The position numbers and the translations under genes were made by a program. DNA of 64,000 nt from Streptomyces canus (GTDB lineage: Bacteria > Actinomycetota > Actinomycetes > Streptomycetales > Streptomycetaceae). The notes under the pieces are model-generated. The model searched no databases. It had not been told where the DNA came from and saw nothing but the letters and a program-made list of their open reading frames with translations. Below, piece by piece: positions 8,521 through 17,122 of this stretch. Every line of letters begins with the position of its first letter. Within the stretch, counting starts at the first letter, position 1. The stretch spans positions 55,798 to 119,797 of the forward strand of contig NZ_KQ948662.1 of assembly GCF_001514145.1 (NCBI RefSeq). Reading direction: 5' to 3'.

Positions 8521-9028
8521 GTCCTTGCCCCTTTCGGTCAGCGGTAACAGCAGGAGGAGTTCGTCCGGGTCAACAGGGCCGGGCTGCCAGGGCAGTTGGG
8601 TGCAGCTTTCGCTCGCGGGCGGGTCCAGGCCCTGGTAGGGGTTGCGCAGTCGGCAGGCCGGCGGCGTCACGTGCCGCCCGGACTGTCGGCGGGCCAGGCG
8701 CGAAAGGAGCGGCGCCGTCTTCTTCCCCGACGACAACCGGCCACCAGTACTGGTTCGAGGCCAGCAAGGCAGCGGTCGGTCCGGTCGCGGTTCGGGTCCT
8801 TGGTCGGAGGACCCGCCGAAGGAGTCCGGCGGCGGGCTGGTCCGCCCGCCCGCCCGCCGCCGGCTCGGGGACGAGGGCAGGCGAGTCCCAGGGCGCCCGA
8901 GGTGAGCACCAGGCCGCTGCTGAACGTACGCATAGGTGGAGCCACCACCGACTCGCCCCTCTCGGAAGTTCTCGAATCTCTCGGAAGGGAAGCGTCCGGC
9001 GAGCATCGTGGCATGCACATGGCTGCCA

Positions 9029-9042
9029 TGGAAGCGCTCCCA
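9029..9042. promoter_or_regulatory. CebR-like operator box
   Basis: TGGAAGCGCTCCCA differs at one base from TGGGAGCGCTCCCA, the published binding box of CebR, the cellobiose-responsive LacI-family repressor of Streptomyces. It lies in the region shared by a CBM2 esterase and a pectate lyase. Binding is inferred from the match only. Confidence 0.6.
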
Positions 9043-9122
9043 CACGTCGAAAGAATTCGCTCGCCCCCGCTGGCCCTTCCCCCACCCGGACGGCCGAATG
9101 TCTTCTGCGCAAAGCGTTGACC

Positions 9123-9136
9123 AGAAAGCGCTTACC
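9123..9136. promoter_or_regulatory. LacI-family-like palindrome upstream of pectate lyase
   Basis: AGAAAGCGCTTACC has a GCGC centre flanked by A/T-rich near-complementary arms (GAAAGCGCTTAC). That is the common LacI-family pattern before actinobacterial polysaccharide genes. A degenerate version, CAAAGCGTTGA, precedes it by about 15 bp. Confidence 0.5.
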
Positions 9137-9287
9137 CTCTACGTTCCGTTCAGCGATGTGACCGGCCCGCAGCCCCAGGGCCCTACATGGCCGCTCTGCA
9201 CTGCGCACGTAGTTCAACATGGCGAACAGTTTTTACGTACATGACCGAACAGGCACCATGCAGGCACCACGAAGGGACGCACCCCGC

Positions 9288-10265
9288 ATGCGTACTCGCC
9301 CCCCACGTACACACGCGCAAAGATCCGCTCTGGCCGCCGGTGCGGCCGCGCTCGCGACGGCGGCCGCCCTGGCCGTCCCGCAGCCGGCCGGGGCCGCCGA
9401 GACCTCCCCCATCGGTTTCGGCGCCGGAACGACCGGCGGCGGCAGCGCCTCCGCGGTCACCGTCTCCACGCTGAGCGCCTTCAAGACGGCCGTCACCGGC
9501 AGCACGGCGAAGGTCGTCAAGGTCAACGGCCTGATCTCGCTGAGCGGTACGGTCGACGTCGGCTCCAACACCACGGTGCTGGGCGTCGGTTCGTCCTCCG
9601 GGTTCACCGGCGGCGGGCTGCGGCTGAAGAAGGTCACGAACGTCGTCGTCCGCAACCTGAACATCAGCAAGCCCCTCGCGCCCGCCGACGGCATCGAGGT
9701 GCAGGCCTCGACGAAGGTGTGGATCGACCACAACTCCTTCTCGGCGGACCGTGATCACGACAAGGACTACTACGACGGTCTGCTGGACATCAACCACGGC
9801 TCGGACAACGTCACGGTGTCCTGGAACACCTTCAAGGACCACTTCAAGGGCTCGCTCGTCGGACACAGCGACAACAACGCGAGCGAGGACACCGGCCATC
9901 TGAAGGTGACGTACCACCACAACTGGTTCAACAACGTCAACTCGCGCATCCCCAGTCTGCGCTTCGGCACCGGGCACTTCTACGACAACTACGTCGTCGG
10001 CGCCGAGACCGCGGTGCACTCGCGCATGGGCGCCCAGATGCTCGTGGAGAACAACGTCTTCCGGAGCACCGGAGTCGCTGTCACCACGAACCGGAGCAGT
10101 GACGTGGACGGCTACGCCAACCTGCGCGGCAACGACCTCGGCGGAGCCGCCACCGAGGTCTCCCGGGTCGGCACCTTCACCACCGCTCCGTACGGCTACA
10201 CCGCCGAGCCCGCCTCCTCCGTCGTCACCTCGGTGACGGGCGGCGCGGGCACCGGAAAGATCTGA
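9288..10265 (+). CDS. secreted pectate lyase, PL1 family
   Basis: An extracellular endo-lyase that cleaves polygalacturonate by beta-elimination, about 325 residues. ATG 9288 gives MRTRPPRTHAQRS before a hydrophobic core ending AVPQPAGAAE, a Sec signal with a basic n-region; ATG 9258 is an alternative. The parallel beta-helix shows repeated short strands. Key PL1 marks are KVWIDHNSFS (vWiDH), the acidic calcium-binding cluster in SADRDHDKDYYDGLLDI, and SRIPSLRFGTGHFYDN, which holds the catalytic Arg region (RxPxxR). Followed 47 bp later by the PL3 lyase in the same direction, so probably co-transcribed. Confidence 0.93.
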   Translation: MRTRPPRTHAQRSALAAGAAALATAAALAVPQPAGAAETSPIGFGAGTTGGGSASAVTVSTLSAFKTAVTGSTAKVVKVNGLISLSGTVDVGSNTTVLGVGSSSGFTGGGLRLKKVTNVVVRNLNISKPLAPADGIEVQASTKVWIDHNSFSADRDHDKDYYDGLLDINHGSDNVTVSWNTFKDHFKGSLVGHSDNNASEDTGHLKVTYHHNWFNNVNSRIPSLRFGTGHFYDNYVVGAETAVHSRMGAQMLVENNVFRSTGVAVTTNRSSDVDGYANLRGNDLGGAATEVSRVGTFTTAPYGYTAEPASSVVTSVTGGAGTGKI

Positions 10266-10312
10266 CCACCCCCAACCCGTCCACCCCCCGACATGGAAGA
10301 AGGAATCGGGAC

Positions 10313-11116
10313 ATGACTTCTTCGACACGTCCACGCGCGCGTACCCGCGCGCTGACCGGAGCCGTGGCCGCACTCGGCCTCTCGGTTGGCATGATCATGA
10401 CACTCAACGCACCGTCGGCCAGCGCCGCCACCTGGCCGACGGCGAACGGCAGCCAGGCGGTCTCCTCGACCATCCAGCTGTCCGGCACCAAGGACTACGG
10501 GATGAAGCGCCTGTACGGCACGGGCGACCTGGGCAGCGACAGCCAGGACGAGGACCAGGGTCCGATCCTGAACCTGGCCGCGGGCACCGTCCTGAAGAAC
10601 GTCATCATCGGGGCTCCCGCCGCCGACGGCATCCACTGCGCGGGCAGCTGCACGCTGCAGAACGTGTGGTGGGAGGACGTCGGCGAGGACGCGGCGACCT
10701 TCCGCGGCTCCTCGTCGTCGAACGTGTACACCGTCTCCGGCGGTGGCGCGCGGTCGGCCAGCGACAAGGTGTTCCAGTTCAACGGCGCCGGGACGCTCAA
10801 CGTCTCCAACTTCGCGGTGCAGAACTTCGGCACCTTCGTGCGGTCCTGCGGCAACTGCTCGACGCAGTACAAGCGGACGATCAACCTCAACACCATCGAG
10901 GCGACCTACTCGGGCAACAAGCTCGTCGGCATCAACACCAACTACGGCGACAGCGCGACCCTGAAGAAGATCACGATCGTCGGAGACTCCAGCAAGAAGA
11001 TCGTCCCGTGCCAGAAGTACATCGGGAACAACACGGGCAAGGAGCCGACCACGAACGGCTCCGGACCGGACAGCACTTACTGCAAGTACGCGACGTCCGA
11101 CATCACCTACAAGTAG
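10313..11116 (+). CDS. secreted pectate lyase, PL3 family
   Basis: A small extracellular pectate lyase of 267 residues. ATG 10313 has GAAGGA upstream. The Tat/Sec-like leader (RPRARTRALTGAVAALGLSVG) ends near PSASAATWP. The mature part carries the PL3 pattern: DEDQGPILNLAAGTVLKNVIIG, then ADGIHCAGSCTLQNVWWEDVGEDAATFRG, where the acidic residues bind calcium, and FVRSCGNCSTQYKRTINL with conserved cysteines. Together with the PL1 enzyme it attacks de-esterified pectin. A strong hairpin follows the stop. Confidence 0.93.
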   Translation: MTSSTRPRARTRALTGAVAALGLSVGMIMTLNAPSASAATWPTANGSQAVSSTIQLSGTKDYGMKRLYGTGDLGSDSQDEDQGPILNLAAGTVLKNVIIGAPAADGIHCAGSCTLQNVWWEDVGEDAATFRGSSSSNVYTVSGGGARSASDKVFQFNGAGTLNVSNFAVQNFGTFVRSCGNCSTQYKRTINLNTIEATYSGNKLVGINTNYGDSATLKKITIVGDSSKKIVPCQKYIGNNTGKEPTTNGSGPDSTYCKYATSDITYK

Positions 11117-11132
11117 CCGCTCGGTAGGTGAA

Positions 11133-11177
11133 GGCGGCCGTACGAAGCGTCCCCGCACGGCGCTTCGCACGGCCGCC
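11133..11177. terminator. terminator between PL3 lyase and PaaX-family gene
   Basis: GGCGGCCGTACGAAGCG (11133-11149) pairs with CGCTTCGCACGGCCGCC (11161-11177) with one mismatch, loop about 11 bases. It lies between convergent genes and ends four bases before the PaaX-family stop. Confidence 0.8.
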
Positions 11178-11180
11178 GTG

Positions 11181-11945
11181 TCATGTGCGGAGCCGGCTCT
11201 GGGGCACGGTGTCCGACAGCTCCCCTTGATAGGCCGCATACGCGGAGCGCAGTTCCGCACCCGGCCAGTTTGGCGGCAGGAGCTCGGGCGGCAGCACCGG
11301 GTCGGTCAGCAGATGCCGTACGACGGCCGCGAAGCCGGTGAGCCGGTCCGCGGGCCGGTCCGCGCGCGTGACCTGAGTGAGCAGCGCCCGGGACCGGGCC
11401 GCCCAGCCGCCGAGGGACCACAGCTCGGCGGCCAGTTCCGGCCCGGGGCGACCGGGGCGGGCCGTGTAGCGCTGGGCGACCGCGTCGAGGTCGTCCGGAA
11501 GCGATCGGAGCAGGTTGGCGGGGCGCAGCCAGACGCCCTCACGGAGTTCGGCGAGCCGGAGGGCGGTCAGCCGCGCGCGCAGCTCGGCGCGTTCGGCCGG
11601 CCCACGGCCCGTCGCCGTGATCACGACCATCTCCCAGTCGCCGCTCCACGCGCGCGTGCGGGGGTGCACGGAGTCGTCCTGACGGCGCTGACGAGCGAGC
11701 AGCCGGTCACTGAGACCGTAGACGGTATCGGCACGTCGCAGGTCACCGGCGCTCACCATCCGGCTGAGAGCGGCACGCAGCGTGGAGCCGCCGACGCCGA
11801 ACGGCTCCACCGCGCGGACCAGGTCCTTCACGGGCATCTCCGGCGGATGCGCGCCGAGCAGCAGGCTCAGGACGACCGACCGCGCGGACAACGGCCGCAG
11901 ATCGACCTCGTCAGGCTGCTCCGACACGTTCCTCCGCATGGTCAC
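11181..11945 (-). CDS. PaaX-family transcriptional regulator
   Basis: About 254 residues. The N-terminal winged helix (LSARSVVLSLLLGAHPPEMPVKDLVRAVEPFGV, then STLRAALSRMVSAGDLRR) is followed by the PaaX-like domain (WSGDWEMVVITATGRGPAERAELRARL) and the PaaX C-terminal domain (LDAVAQRYTA through DPVLPPELLPPNWPG). PaaX binds phenylacetyl-CoA in enteric bacteria; actinobacterial paralogues are often next to acyl-CoA enzymes. Here it is divergent from an acyl-CoA-dehydrogenase-like gene, so a CoA-thioester ligand is plausible. The first codon is GTG 11945; ATG 11939 is the alternative. A palindrome begins at the start codon, suggesting autoregulation. Confidence 0.9.
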   Translation of the reverse strand: MTMRRNVSEQPDEVDLRPLSARSVVLSLLLGAHPPEMPVKDLVRAVEPFGVGGSTLRAALSRMVSAGDLRRADTVYGLSDRLLARQRRQDDSVHPRTRAWSGDWEMVVITATGRGPAERAELRARLTALRLAELREGVWLRPANLLRSLPDDLDAVAQRYTARPGRPGPELAAELWSLGGWAARSRALLTQVTRADRPADRLTGFAAVVRHLLTDPVLPPELLPPNWPGAELRSAYAAYQGELSDTVPQSRLRT

Positions 11946-12002
11946 GTACTGTACGACTTCCTCATTGTTGCACTATTGCTACGACCGAAGCAGGAGTGCA
12001 AC
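11945..12002. promoter_or_regulatory. operator elements between PaaX-family and AidB-like genes
   Basis: CGTAC-T-GTACG (11945-11955) is a perfect palindrome touching the PaaX-family start. GTTGCAC (11967-11973) and GTGCAAC (11996-12002) form perfect 7-bp inverted arms 22 bp apart; the second abuts the AidB-like ATG. Both fit autoregulated divergent control in this 57-bp gap. Confidence 0.55.
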
Positions 12003-13667
12003 ATGGGTGTCATGGTCTCCATACCCGCGCCCGAACAGACCGCCACCCACGCCGTCACCAACCAGCCGCCTCCGCTGAGTCCGTACGACGCCTCCGACGA
12101 CCCCGTCCTGCTGGAAGGGCTGCGCCGCGAGGGCGCCGGCTGGGCCGAGGAGGGCATCCGGCGGCTCGGTCTGCGGGCCGGGAGCGCCGAGGCCCAGGAG
12201 TGGGCGGATCAGGCCAACCGGCACGAGCCGGTACTGCGCACGCACGACCGGTACGGCAACCGCGTCGACGAGGTCGACTTCCACCCGAGCTGGCACCACC
12301 TGATGAGGACCGCCGTCGCCGAGGGACTGGCCGGCACCCCGTGGTCCGAAGACCGGCCCGGCGCCCATGTCGCCCGCACGGCAGGCGGGTTGGTGTGGGG
12401 GCACACGGACGCGGGCCACGGCTGCCCCACGTCGATGACGTACGCGGCGATCCCGGCGCTGCGCAAGGAGCCGGAGCTGGCGAAGGTCTACGAGCCGCTG
12501 CTGACCGGCCGCGAGTACGAGCCCGAGCTCAGCGTGCCGGCCGAGAAGCGCGGGCTGCTCGCCGGCATGGGGATGACCGAGAAGCAGGGCGGCTCCGACG
12601 TCCGCACGAACACCACCGTGGCGACGCCCACCGCGGAGTCGGGCGTGTACACGCTGCGCGGGCACAAGTGGTTCACGTCGGCGCCGATGTGCGACGTGTT
12701 CCTGGTGCTGGCGCAGGCGCCCGGCGGGCTGTCGTGCTTCCTCGTCCCGCGCATCCTGCCGGACGGCAGCCGCAACACCTTCCGCATCCAGCGCCTCAAG
12801 GACAAGCTCGGCAACCGGTCGAACGCCTCCTCCGAGCCCGAGTTCGACGGGACGGTCGCCTGGCTGGTCGGTCCCGAGGGACAGGGCGTCAAGACGATCA
12901 TCGAGATGGTCAACTGCACGCGGCTGGACTGCGTGATGATGTCGGCGACCCTGATGCGCAGGACGCTCGTCGAGGCGGGACACCATGCCCGGCATCGCAG
13001 CGCGTTCGGCGCCCGGCTGGTTGACCAGCCGCTGATGCGCAACGTCCTGGCCGATCTGGCGCTGGAGTCCGAGGCCGCCACCGCCCTCACGCTACGGCTC
13101 GCGGGCGCCGCCGACCGCGCGGTGCGCGGGGACGCCGGCGAGCAGGCGTTCCGCCGCATCGCCACCGCCGTCGGCAAGTACTGGGTCACCAAGCGGGGTC
13201 CGGCCTTCACCGCTGAGGCCCTGGAATGCCTCGGTGGCAACGGCTACGTGGAGGACTCGGGCATGCCCCGGCACTACCGGGAGGCTCCCCTGCTGTCGAT
13301 CTGGGAGGGGTCCGGGAACGTCAACGCGCTCGACGTCCTGCGGGCGTTGCGCCGTGCGCCGGACACCGCTCAGGCGCTGTTCGGCGAACTCGCCCTGGCC
13401 CAGGGGGCGGACGCCCGGCTGGACGCGGCCGTCGCCCGGCTCAAGGACCTGTTGGCCACGACGTCCGAGGCGGGCGCCCGCCGGCTGGTGGAACACATGG
13501 CCCTCACCCTCCAGGCCTCCCTCCTCGTCCGGCACGCCCCGTCCGCGGTCGCCGACGCCTTCTGCGCGACACGACTCGGTGGCGACTGGGGGCACGCCTT
13601 CGGCACCCTGCCCGACGCGGCGGAGGTGGAGCTGATCCTCGACCGAGCGCTGCCTGGCCGCAACTGA
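12003..13667 (+). CDS. AidB-like acyl-CoA dehydrogenase family flavoprotein
   Basis: 554 residues, longer than ordinary acyl-CoA dehydrogenases (about 380) and close to the AidB type (about 540). ATG 12003 has CAGGAG upstream. The N-terminal extension LSPYDASDDPVLLEGLRREGAGWAEEG is typical of AidB. GMGMTEKQGGSDVRTNTT is the FAD-binding MTExxGGSD block, and ECLGGNGYVEDSGMPRHYREAPLLSIWEGSGNV is the C-terminal AidB signature. E. coli AidB belongs to the alkylation response and binds DNA, but actinobacterial homologues may act on CoA thioesters. The PaaX-type neighbour supports a metabolic role. An isovaleryl-CoA dehydrogenase-like activity cannot be excluded. Confidence 0.9.
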   Translation: MGVMVSIPAPEQTATHAVTNQPPPLSPYDASDDPVLLEGLRREGAGWAEEGIRRLGLRAGSAEAQEWADQANRHEPVLRTHDRYGNRVDEVDFHPSWHHLMRTAVAEGLAGTPWSEDRPGAHVARTAGGLVWGHTDAGHGCPTSMTYAAIPALRKEPELAKVYEPLLTGREYEPELSVPAEKRGLLAGMGMTEKQGGSDVRTNTTVATPTAESGVYTLRGHKWFTSAPMCDVFLVLAQAPGGLSCFLVPRILPDGSRNTFRIQRLKDKLGNRSNASSEPEFDGTVAWLVGPEGQGVKTIIEMVNCTRLDCVMMSATLMRRTLVEAGHHARHRSAFGARLVDQPLMRNVLADLALESEAATALTLRLAGAADRAVRGDAGEQAFRRIATAVGKYWVTKRGPAFTAEALECLGGNGYVEDSGMPRHYREAPLLSIWEGSGNVNALDVLRALRRAPDTAQALFGELALAQGADARLDAAVARLKDLLATTSEAGARRLVEHMALTLQASLLVRHAPSAVADAFCATRLGGDWGHAFGTLPDAAEVELILDRALPGRN

Positions 13668-14040
13668 TCCTCCCCCGCTGTCGGATCAATACGGGCGGTA
13701 CGGCCGACGCGTCTCCCTGAACGGACCCCAGCGCTTCCGCCGCGCACTCCGCCCCCGAGGATCTGTGGGGGGCGAGAGTCCGCCGCGTGTGCGCTCCGGC
13801 AGATCTCCGGGGAAGGGGAGCTCTCCGCGCCGGTCCTGCGGACGGCCCGGACGGAGAATCCGCACACGCGCCGGACCATCACCGCCTGCCTGGCCGCCCT
13901 GGTTCCTGCCGGAGCCGACAGCCATGAGGTGCTGGACGACGAGCGGTTGGTACGGGCTTGCCGGGAGGTTTTGGAGGGCGGTAGCCGCACGCAGTGGTTG
14001 CACACTGTTGGTTCACTCCACGCGGCCCTGCCGGCCGGTG
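13668..14040. other. 373-bp convergent gap with a coding-like fragment
   Basis: No complete gene. In the plus frame through 13776-14040 a protein-like stretch can be read: ESAACALRQISGEGELSAPV, later RRTITACLAALVPAGAD, then VLDDERLVRACREVLEGG. It has no clear start and runs on into the antisense of the next gene. It looks like the decayed tail of a small alpha-helical protein that I cannot identify. No terminator hairpin stands out. Confidence 0.3.
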
Positions 14041-14628
14041 TCACCTCCCGTCGGCCCGCCTCCCGCCCCACAGCGGGCCGAAGTGCGCCCAGTCCGTGTC
14101 CCACTGGTCGAGGCGGCGGCGCTCCATACGGCCGCGGAGGACCCGACCGCCCACGAAGGGGACGGCCGCGGTGCTGAAGCCGACCAGGATGCCGATCAAC
14201 GCCGCGCGGATCTGTGCCTGGCCCTTGGTTGCGGGCTGGGTCATCAGACGGCCCCGGGCGTCGGTCCAGACGGTGACCGGGGTGCCCTGGGTGCTGCCGG
14301 GATCCACGCGGACCTGACCCTCGTGGGCCGAGCCGTCGGCCCCGGTCCAGGCCACTTTGCCCCACACCCGTTCACCGCTCGCCGTGCCCGGGTCGGCCGT
14401 GCCCGGCGCCCGGTCGACGAGACGGGCCACCACGGGCCGCCACTCGACGCGCTCCAGCGCCAGCTGGTGCTCGACCGACCGGCTCACCCCCAGACCGGCT
14501 GACACCCCGGCCAGCACGGTGAGCAGCCAGGCACCGAGCACGACCCACGCCTCGACGGTGTCGGCGCGTCGTCTGAGTGGATTGCGCCGCCAACGCCACA
14601 GCCAGACCTTGGGACCACGGAACGCCAT
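14041..14628 (-). CDS. Rv1733c-family two-helix membrane protein
   Basis: 195 residues. ATG 14628 follows a perfect AGGAGG nine bases upstream. The N terminus WLWRWRRNPLRRRADTVEAWVVLGAW is the family signature: basic RNPLRR then a first membrane helix (VVLGAWLLTVLAGVSAGLGVS). An extracytoplasmic domain of about 95 residues (VEHQLALERVEWRPVVARL, then PVTVWTDARGRLM) precedes a second helix (IRAALIGILVGFSTAAVPFVGG) and a basic cytosolic tail (RVLRGRMERRRLDQWDTDW). Mycobacterial Rv1733c is a dormancy-associated membrane protein. Streptomyces carry several paralogues of unknown function. Confidence 0.9.
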   Translation of the reverse strand: MAFRGPKVWLWRWRRNPLRRRADTVEAWVVLGAWLLTVLAGVSAGLGVSRSVEHQLALERVEWRPVVARLVDRAPGTADPGTASGERVWGKVAWTGADGSAHEGQVRVDPGSTQGTPVTVWTDARGRLMTQPATKGQAQIRAALIGILVGFSTAAVPFVGGRVLRGRMERRRLDQWDTDWAHFGPLWGGRRADGR

Positions 14629-14914
14629 CGAAGGCATCCTCCTCATGAGCGACGGGCGCACGAACATGCCGGACCGACCTCCCATACGGGGGAGCCGTCC
14701 TCCATGCTCACGGCTCACGGCGAGTTCTCCGTCACGACGGTCGCACCGGGCCGTCCACCGCCGCGGGCATCTTCCCGAAAGCGGCCCGTCAATCGCCGCA
14801 GCCGGTTACCATCCCCGCCCTGACCTGCGATGAAGGCCTTTCCAGAGGTGACTGTCAGTGGTGGGGTGCAGACTGGCCGGTGTCTGGGACAAAGACGTCA
14901 CGGAGGTGATCGGT

Positions 14915-16000
14915 ATGACTGAGAAGCTGCTTGCCGTGGGGACGCGCAAAGGTCTGTTCATCGGGCGTGGGCGCGGCGGCACCTGGGAGTTCGACGAGAG
15001 CCCGTATTTCAACGCGCAGGCCGTGTACTCGGTTGCCATCGACACCCGGGGCAAGCGCCCGCGGCTGCTGGTCGGCGGTGACAGCGCGCACTGGGGCCCC
15101 TCCGTGTTCCACTCCGACGACCTGGGCCGCACCTGGACGGAGCCGGCCCAGCCCGCGGTGAAGTTCCCGAAGGACACCGAAGCCTCCCTGGAGCGGGTCT
15201 GGCAGCTGCACCCGGCGGCCGCCGAGCCGGACGTGGTGTACGCGGGCACGGAACCGGCCGCGTTGTACCGCTCCGAGGACCGTGGGGAGAGTTTCGAGCT
15301 CGTCCGTCCGCTGTGGGAGCATCCGACCCGTTCGAAGTGGGTGCCGGGCGGTGGCGGTGAGGGCCTGCACACCGTCCTGACGGACAAGCGGGATCCGCGC
15401 GCGGTGACGGTGGCCGTCTCGACCGCCGGGGTGTTCCGCACCAAGGACGGCGGTTCGAGCTGGGAGCCGTCCAACTCCGGTGTCTCCGCGGTGTTCCTGC
15501 CCGACCCCAACCCGGAGTTCGGCCAGTGCGTGCACAAGGTGGCCCGGGACGCGGCCGATCCGGACCGGCTGTACCTCCAGAACCACTGGGGTGTGTACAG
15601 AAGCGACGACGCGGGGGCGCACTGGACGGACATCGGCGAGGGACTGCCGTCCACCTTCGGCTTCGCGGTGGCCGCCCATCCGCACCGCGGTGAGACGGCG
15701 TACGTCTTTCCGATCAACGCCGACGCGGACCGCGTCCCGGCCGGTCACCGATGCCGGGTCTTCCGCACGGCGGACGCGGGCAAGAGCTGGGAGCCACTCA
15801 CAGCGGGTCTGCCGCAGGAGGACCACTACGGCACGGTGCTGCGGGACGCGATGTGCACGGACGACGCGGACCCGGCCGGCGTCTACTTCGGCAACCGCAA
15901 CGGCGAGGTGTACGCCTCGGCCGACGACGGCGACAGCTGGCGGCAGTTGGCCTCGCATCTGCCGGACGTGCTGTGTGTGCGGGCGGCGGTGGTCGCGTGA
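14915..16000 (+). CDS. BNR/sialidase-fold beta-propeller protein (exo-alpha-sialidase-like)
   Basis: 361 residues with no signal peptide. ATG 14915 follows a near-perfect GGAGGTGA. Asp-box/BNR turns recur: HSDDLGRTWTEP, RSEDRGESFEL, RTKDGGSSWEPS, RSDDAGAHWTDI, RTADAGKSWEPL and ASADDGDSWRQL, six blades of one propeller. The fold is shared by sialidases and by photosystem assembly proteins. I do not see the conserved Arg triad or FRIP motif of true sialidases, so the common sialidase label should be treated as fold only. It is likely cytoplasmic. Its 3' end converges on the aldolase gene. Confidence 0.85.
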   Translation: MTEKLLAVGTRKGLFIGRGRGGTWEFDESPYFNAQAVYSVAIDTRGKRPRLLVGGDSAHWGPSVFHSDDLGRTWTEPAQPAVKFPKDTEASLERVWQLHPAAAEPDVVYAGTEPAALYRSEDRGESFELVRPLWEHPTRSKWVPGGGGEGLHTVLTDKRDPRAVTVAVSTAGVFRTKDGGSSWEPSNSGVSAVFLPDPNPEFGQCVHKVARDAADPDRLYLQNHWGVYRSDDAGAHWTDIGEGLPSTFGFAVAAHPHRGETAYVFPINADADRVPAGHRCRVFRTADAGKSWEPLTAGLPQEDHYGTVLRDAMCTDDADPAGVYFGNRNGEVYASADDGDSWRQLASHLPDVLCVRAAVVA

Positions 16001-16103
16001 TCCAGCCCTGCGACGAGGTACGGGCACTGATCGTCGGTCAGGAGGCCTGAACGTCTGGAACGCTGAACGTCGGCGATCGTCTCGCGCCCGACACCGGAAT
16101 CCG

Positions 16104-16958
16104 TCAACCCGTCCCGTACCCACCGCCCGACAGGGTCTGCAGCGCCGAGGTCACGGCATCGGCCATCGCCCGGCGCGCCGCGGTGAGGGCGGGGCGGGGG
16201 TCGACGGCCGCGGGCGTCGCGGCGAGTGTGTCGCGGACCGCGCCGGTGAAGGCGGCATTCAGTGCCGTACCGATGTTGACCTTGACCATGCCGGCCGCCA
16301 CCGCCTGCCGGAGCTCCTCGTCGGGCACGCCCGTCGAGCCGTGCAGGACCAGCGGCACGGGGACCGCCTTGGCGAGGCGGGCGATGAGACCGTGGTCCAG
16401 CCGGGCGGTGCGCGTGGTCATCGCGTGGGAGCTGCCGACCGCGACGGCCAGTGCGTCCACCCCGGTGGCGGACACGAAGTCGCGCGCCTGGTCGGGGTCC
16501 GTGCGTGCCGTAGGTGCGTGCACTCCGTCCTTGCCGCCGATCTCGCCGAGTTCCGCCTCCAGCCACAGACCCTGTGCGTGCGCCCACTGGGCCGCCGCGC
16601 GCGTGGCGGCGACGTTCTGAGCGTGCGGCAGCGCGGACGCGTCGAACATGACGGATCCGAAGCCGCAGTCCGCGGCGCGTCGCAGCAGCTCTTCGTCGGT
16701 GACATGGTCCAGGTGCAGCGCCACGGGGACGCCGGCCGTCTCGGCGAGCGCTACGGTGGCGCGGGCTATCGGGGCGAGCCGGCTGCCGTGGAACCGCACG
16801 GCGTTCTCGCTGATCTGGCAGATGACCGGGCGGCCCGCGGCTTCCGCCCCGGTGACCACGGCCTCGGCGTGCTCCAGGGTGATCACGTTGAACGCGCCGA
16901 CGGCCCGTCCGTCGCGGTACGCGGAGCTCACCACGTCGGCGGTGGGAGTCAGCGGCAC
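16104..16958 (-). CDS. class II ketose-bisphosphate aldolase (tagatose/fructose-bisphosphate, KbaY/GatY-like)
   Basis: 284 residues, the length of KbaY/GatY tagatose-1,6-bisphosphate aldolases rather than of long FbaA. GTG 16958 follows AGGAGG six bases upstream. It opens VSSAYRDGRAVGAFNVITLEHAEAVV. Zinc ligands lie in PVALHLDHVTDEE and in VPLVLHGSTGVPDEELRQAV. GFGSVMFDASALPHAQNV and VKVNIGTALNAAF are the conserved phosphate and cation loops. It should split a ketose bisphosphate into DHAP and an aldehyde. It is divergent from a DeoR-type regulator and close to a SIS-domain isomerase and a sugar ABC transporter, which favours a galactosamine/tagatose-type or inositol-like catabolic role over glycolysis. 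Confidence 0.87.
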   Translation of the reverse strand: MPLTPTADVVSSAYRDGRAVGAFNVITLEHAEAVVTGAEAAGRPVICQISENAVRFHGSRLAPIARATVALAETAGVPVALHLDHVTDEELLRRAADCGFGSVMFDASALPHAQNVAATRAAAQWAHAQGLWLEAELGEIGGKDGVHAPTARTDPDQARDFVSATGVDALAVAVGSSHAMTTRTARLDHGLIARLAKAVPVPLVLHGSTGVPDEELRQAVAAGMVKVNIGTALNAAFTGAVRDTLAATPAAVDPRPALTAARRAMADAVTSALQTLSGGGYGTG

Positions 16959-17025
16959 GGACGGCCTCCTGTCGCGGAATGCGAGGGCAGGGGCCGGGGC
17001 GGGGATTCGCGGGTAGTGCAGGGTT

Positions 17026-17082
17026 TTGCTCGTTTGGCGACCATAAAGCACCCAATCATGCGCTGTGGTTTCATTGGGGTGC
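17026..17082. promoter_or_regulatory. probable DeoR-family operator region
   Basis: The aldolase/DeoR intergenic region contains TTGCTCGTTT (17026-17035) and CAATCATGCGC (17053-17063). Near-identical copies lie in the divergent SBP/SIS region (TTGCTTGTTT 21154-21163, CAATCAAGCGC 21207-21217). GCACCCAAT (17048-17056) also faces ATTGGGGTGC (17073-17082) as an inverted repeat with one extra G. These are candidate sites for the adjacent regulator. Confidence 0.55.
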
Positions 17083-17122
17083 GCACTTCGCGGCGCACAC
17101 CACCGACAGGGAGTTGTGAGAC

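Larger units (their letters stand above)
8521..9287. other. 767-bp intergenic control region between esterase and pectate lyase
   Basis: No convincing gene. Several overlapping frames exist, one giving a Pro/Arg-rich peptide with a weak hydrophobic start (MRTFSSGLVLTSGALGLACP), but none has family-like content. The region has two LacI-type palindromes (listed separately) and a near-direct repeat CTCTCGGAAG around 8957-8988, so it probably acts as a long divergent promoter region. Confidence 0.6.

Noticed and set aside
8667..9029. Minus-strand frame with a leader-like start (MRTFSSGLVLTSG).
   Set aside because: After the first 18 residues it is Arg/Pro/Gly low-complexity with no motif, no ribosome site and operator-like palindromes within it.
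14915..16000. Exo-alpha-sialidase activity for the BNR propeller, which would fit a mucin theme.
   Set aside because: Asp-boxes only define the fold; I see no FRIP motif or Arg triad and no signal peptide.
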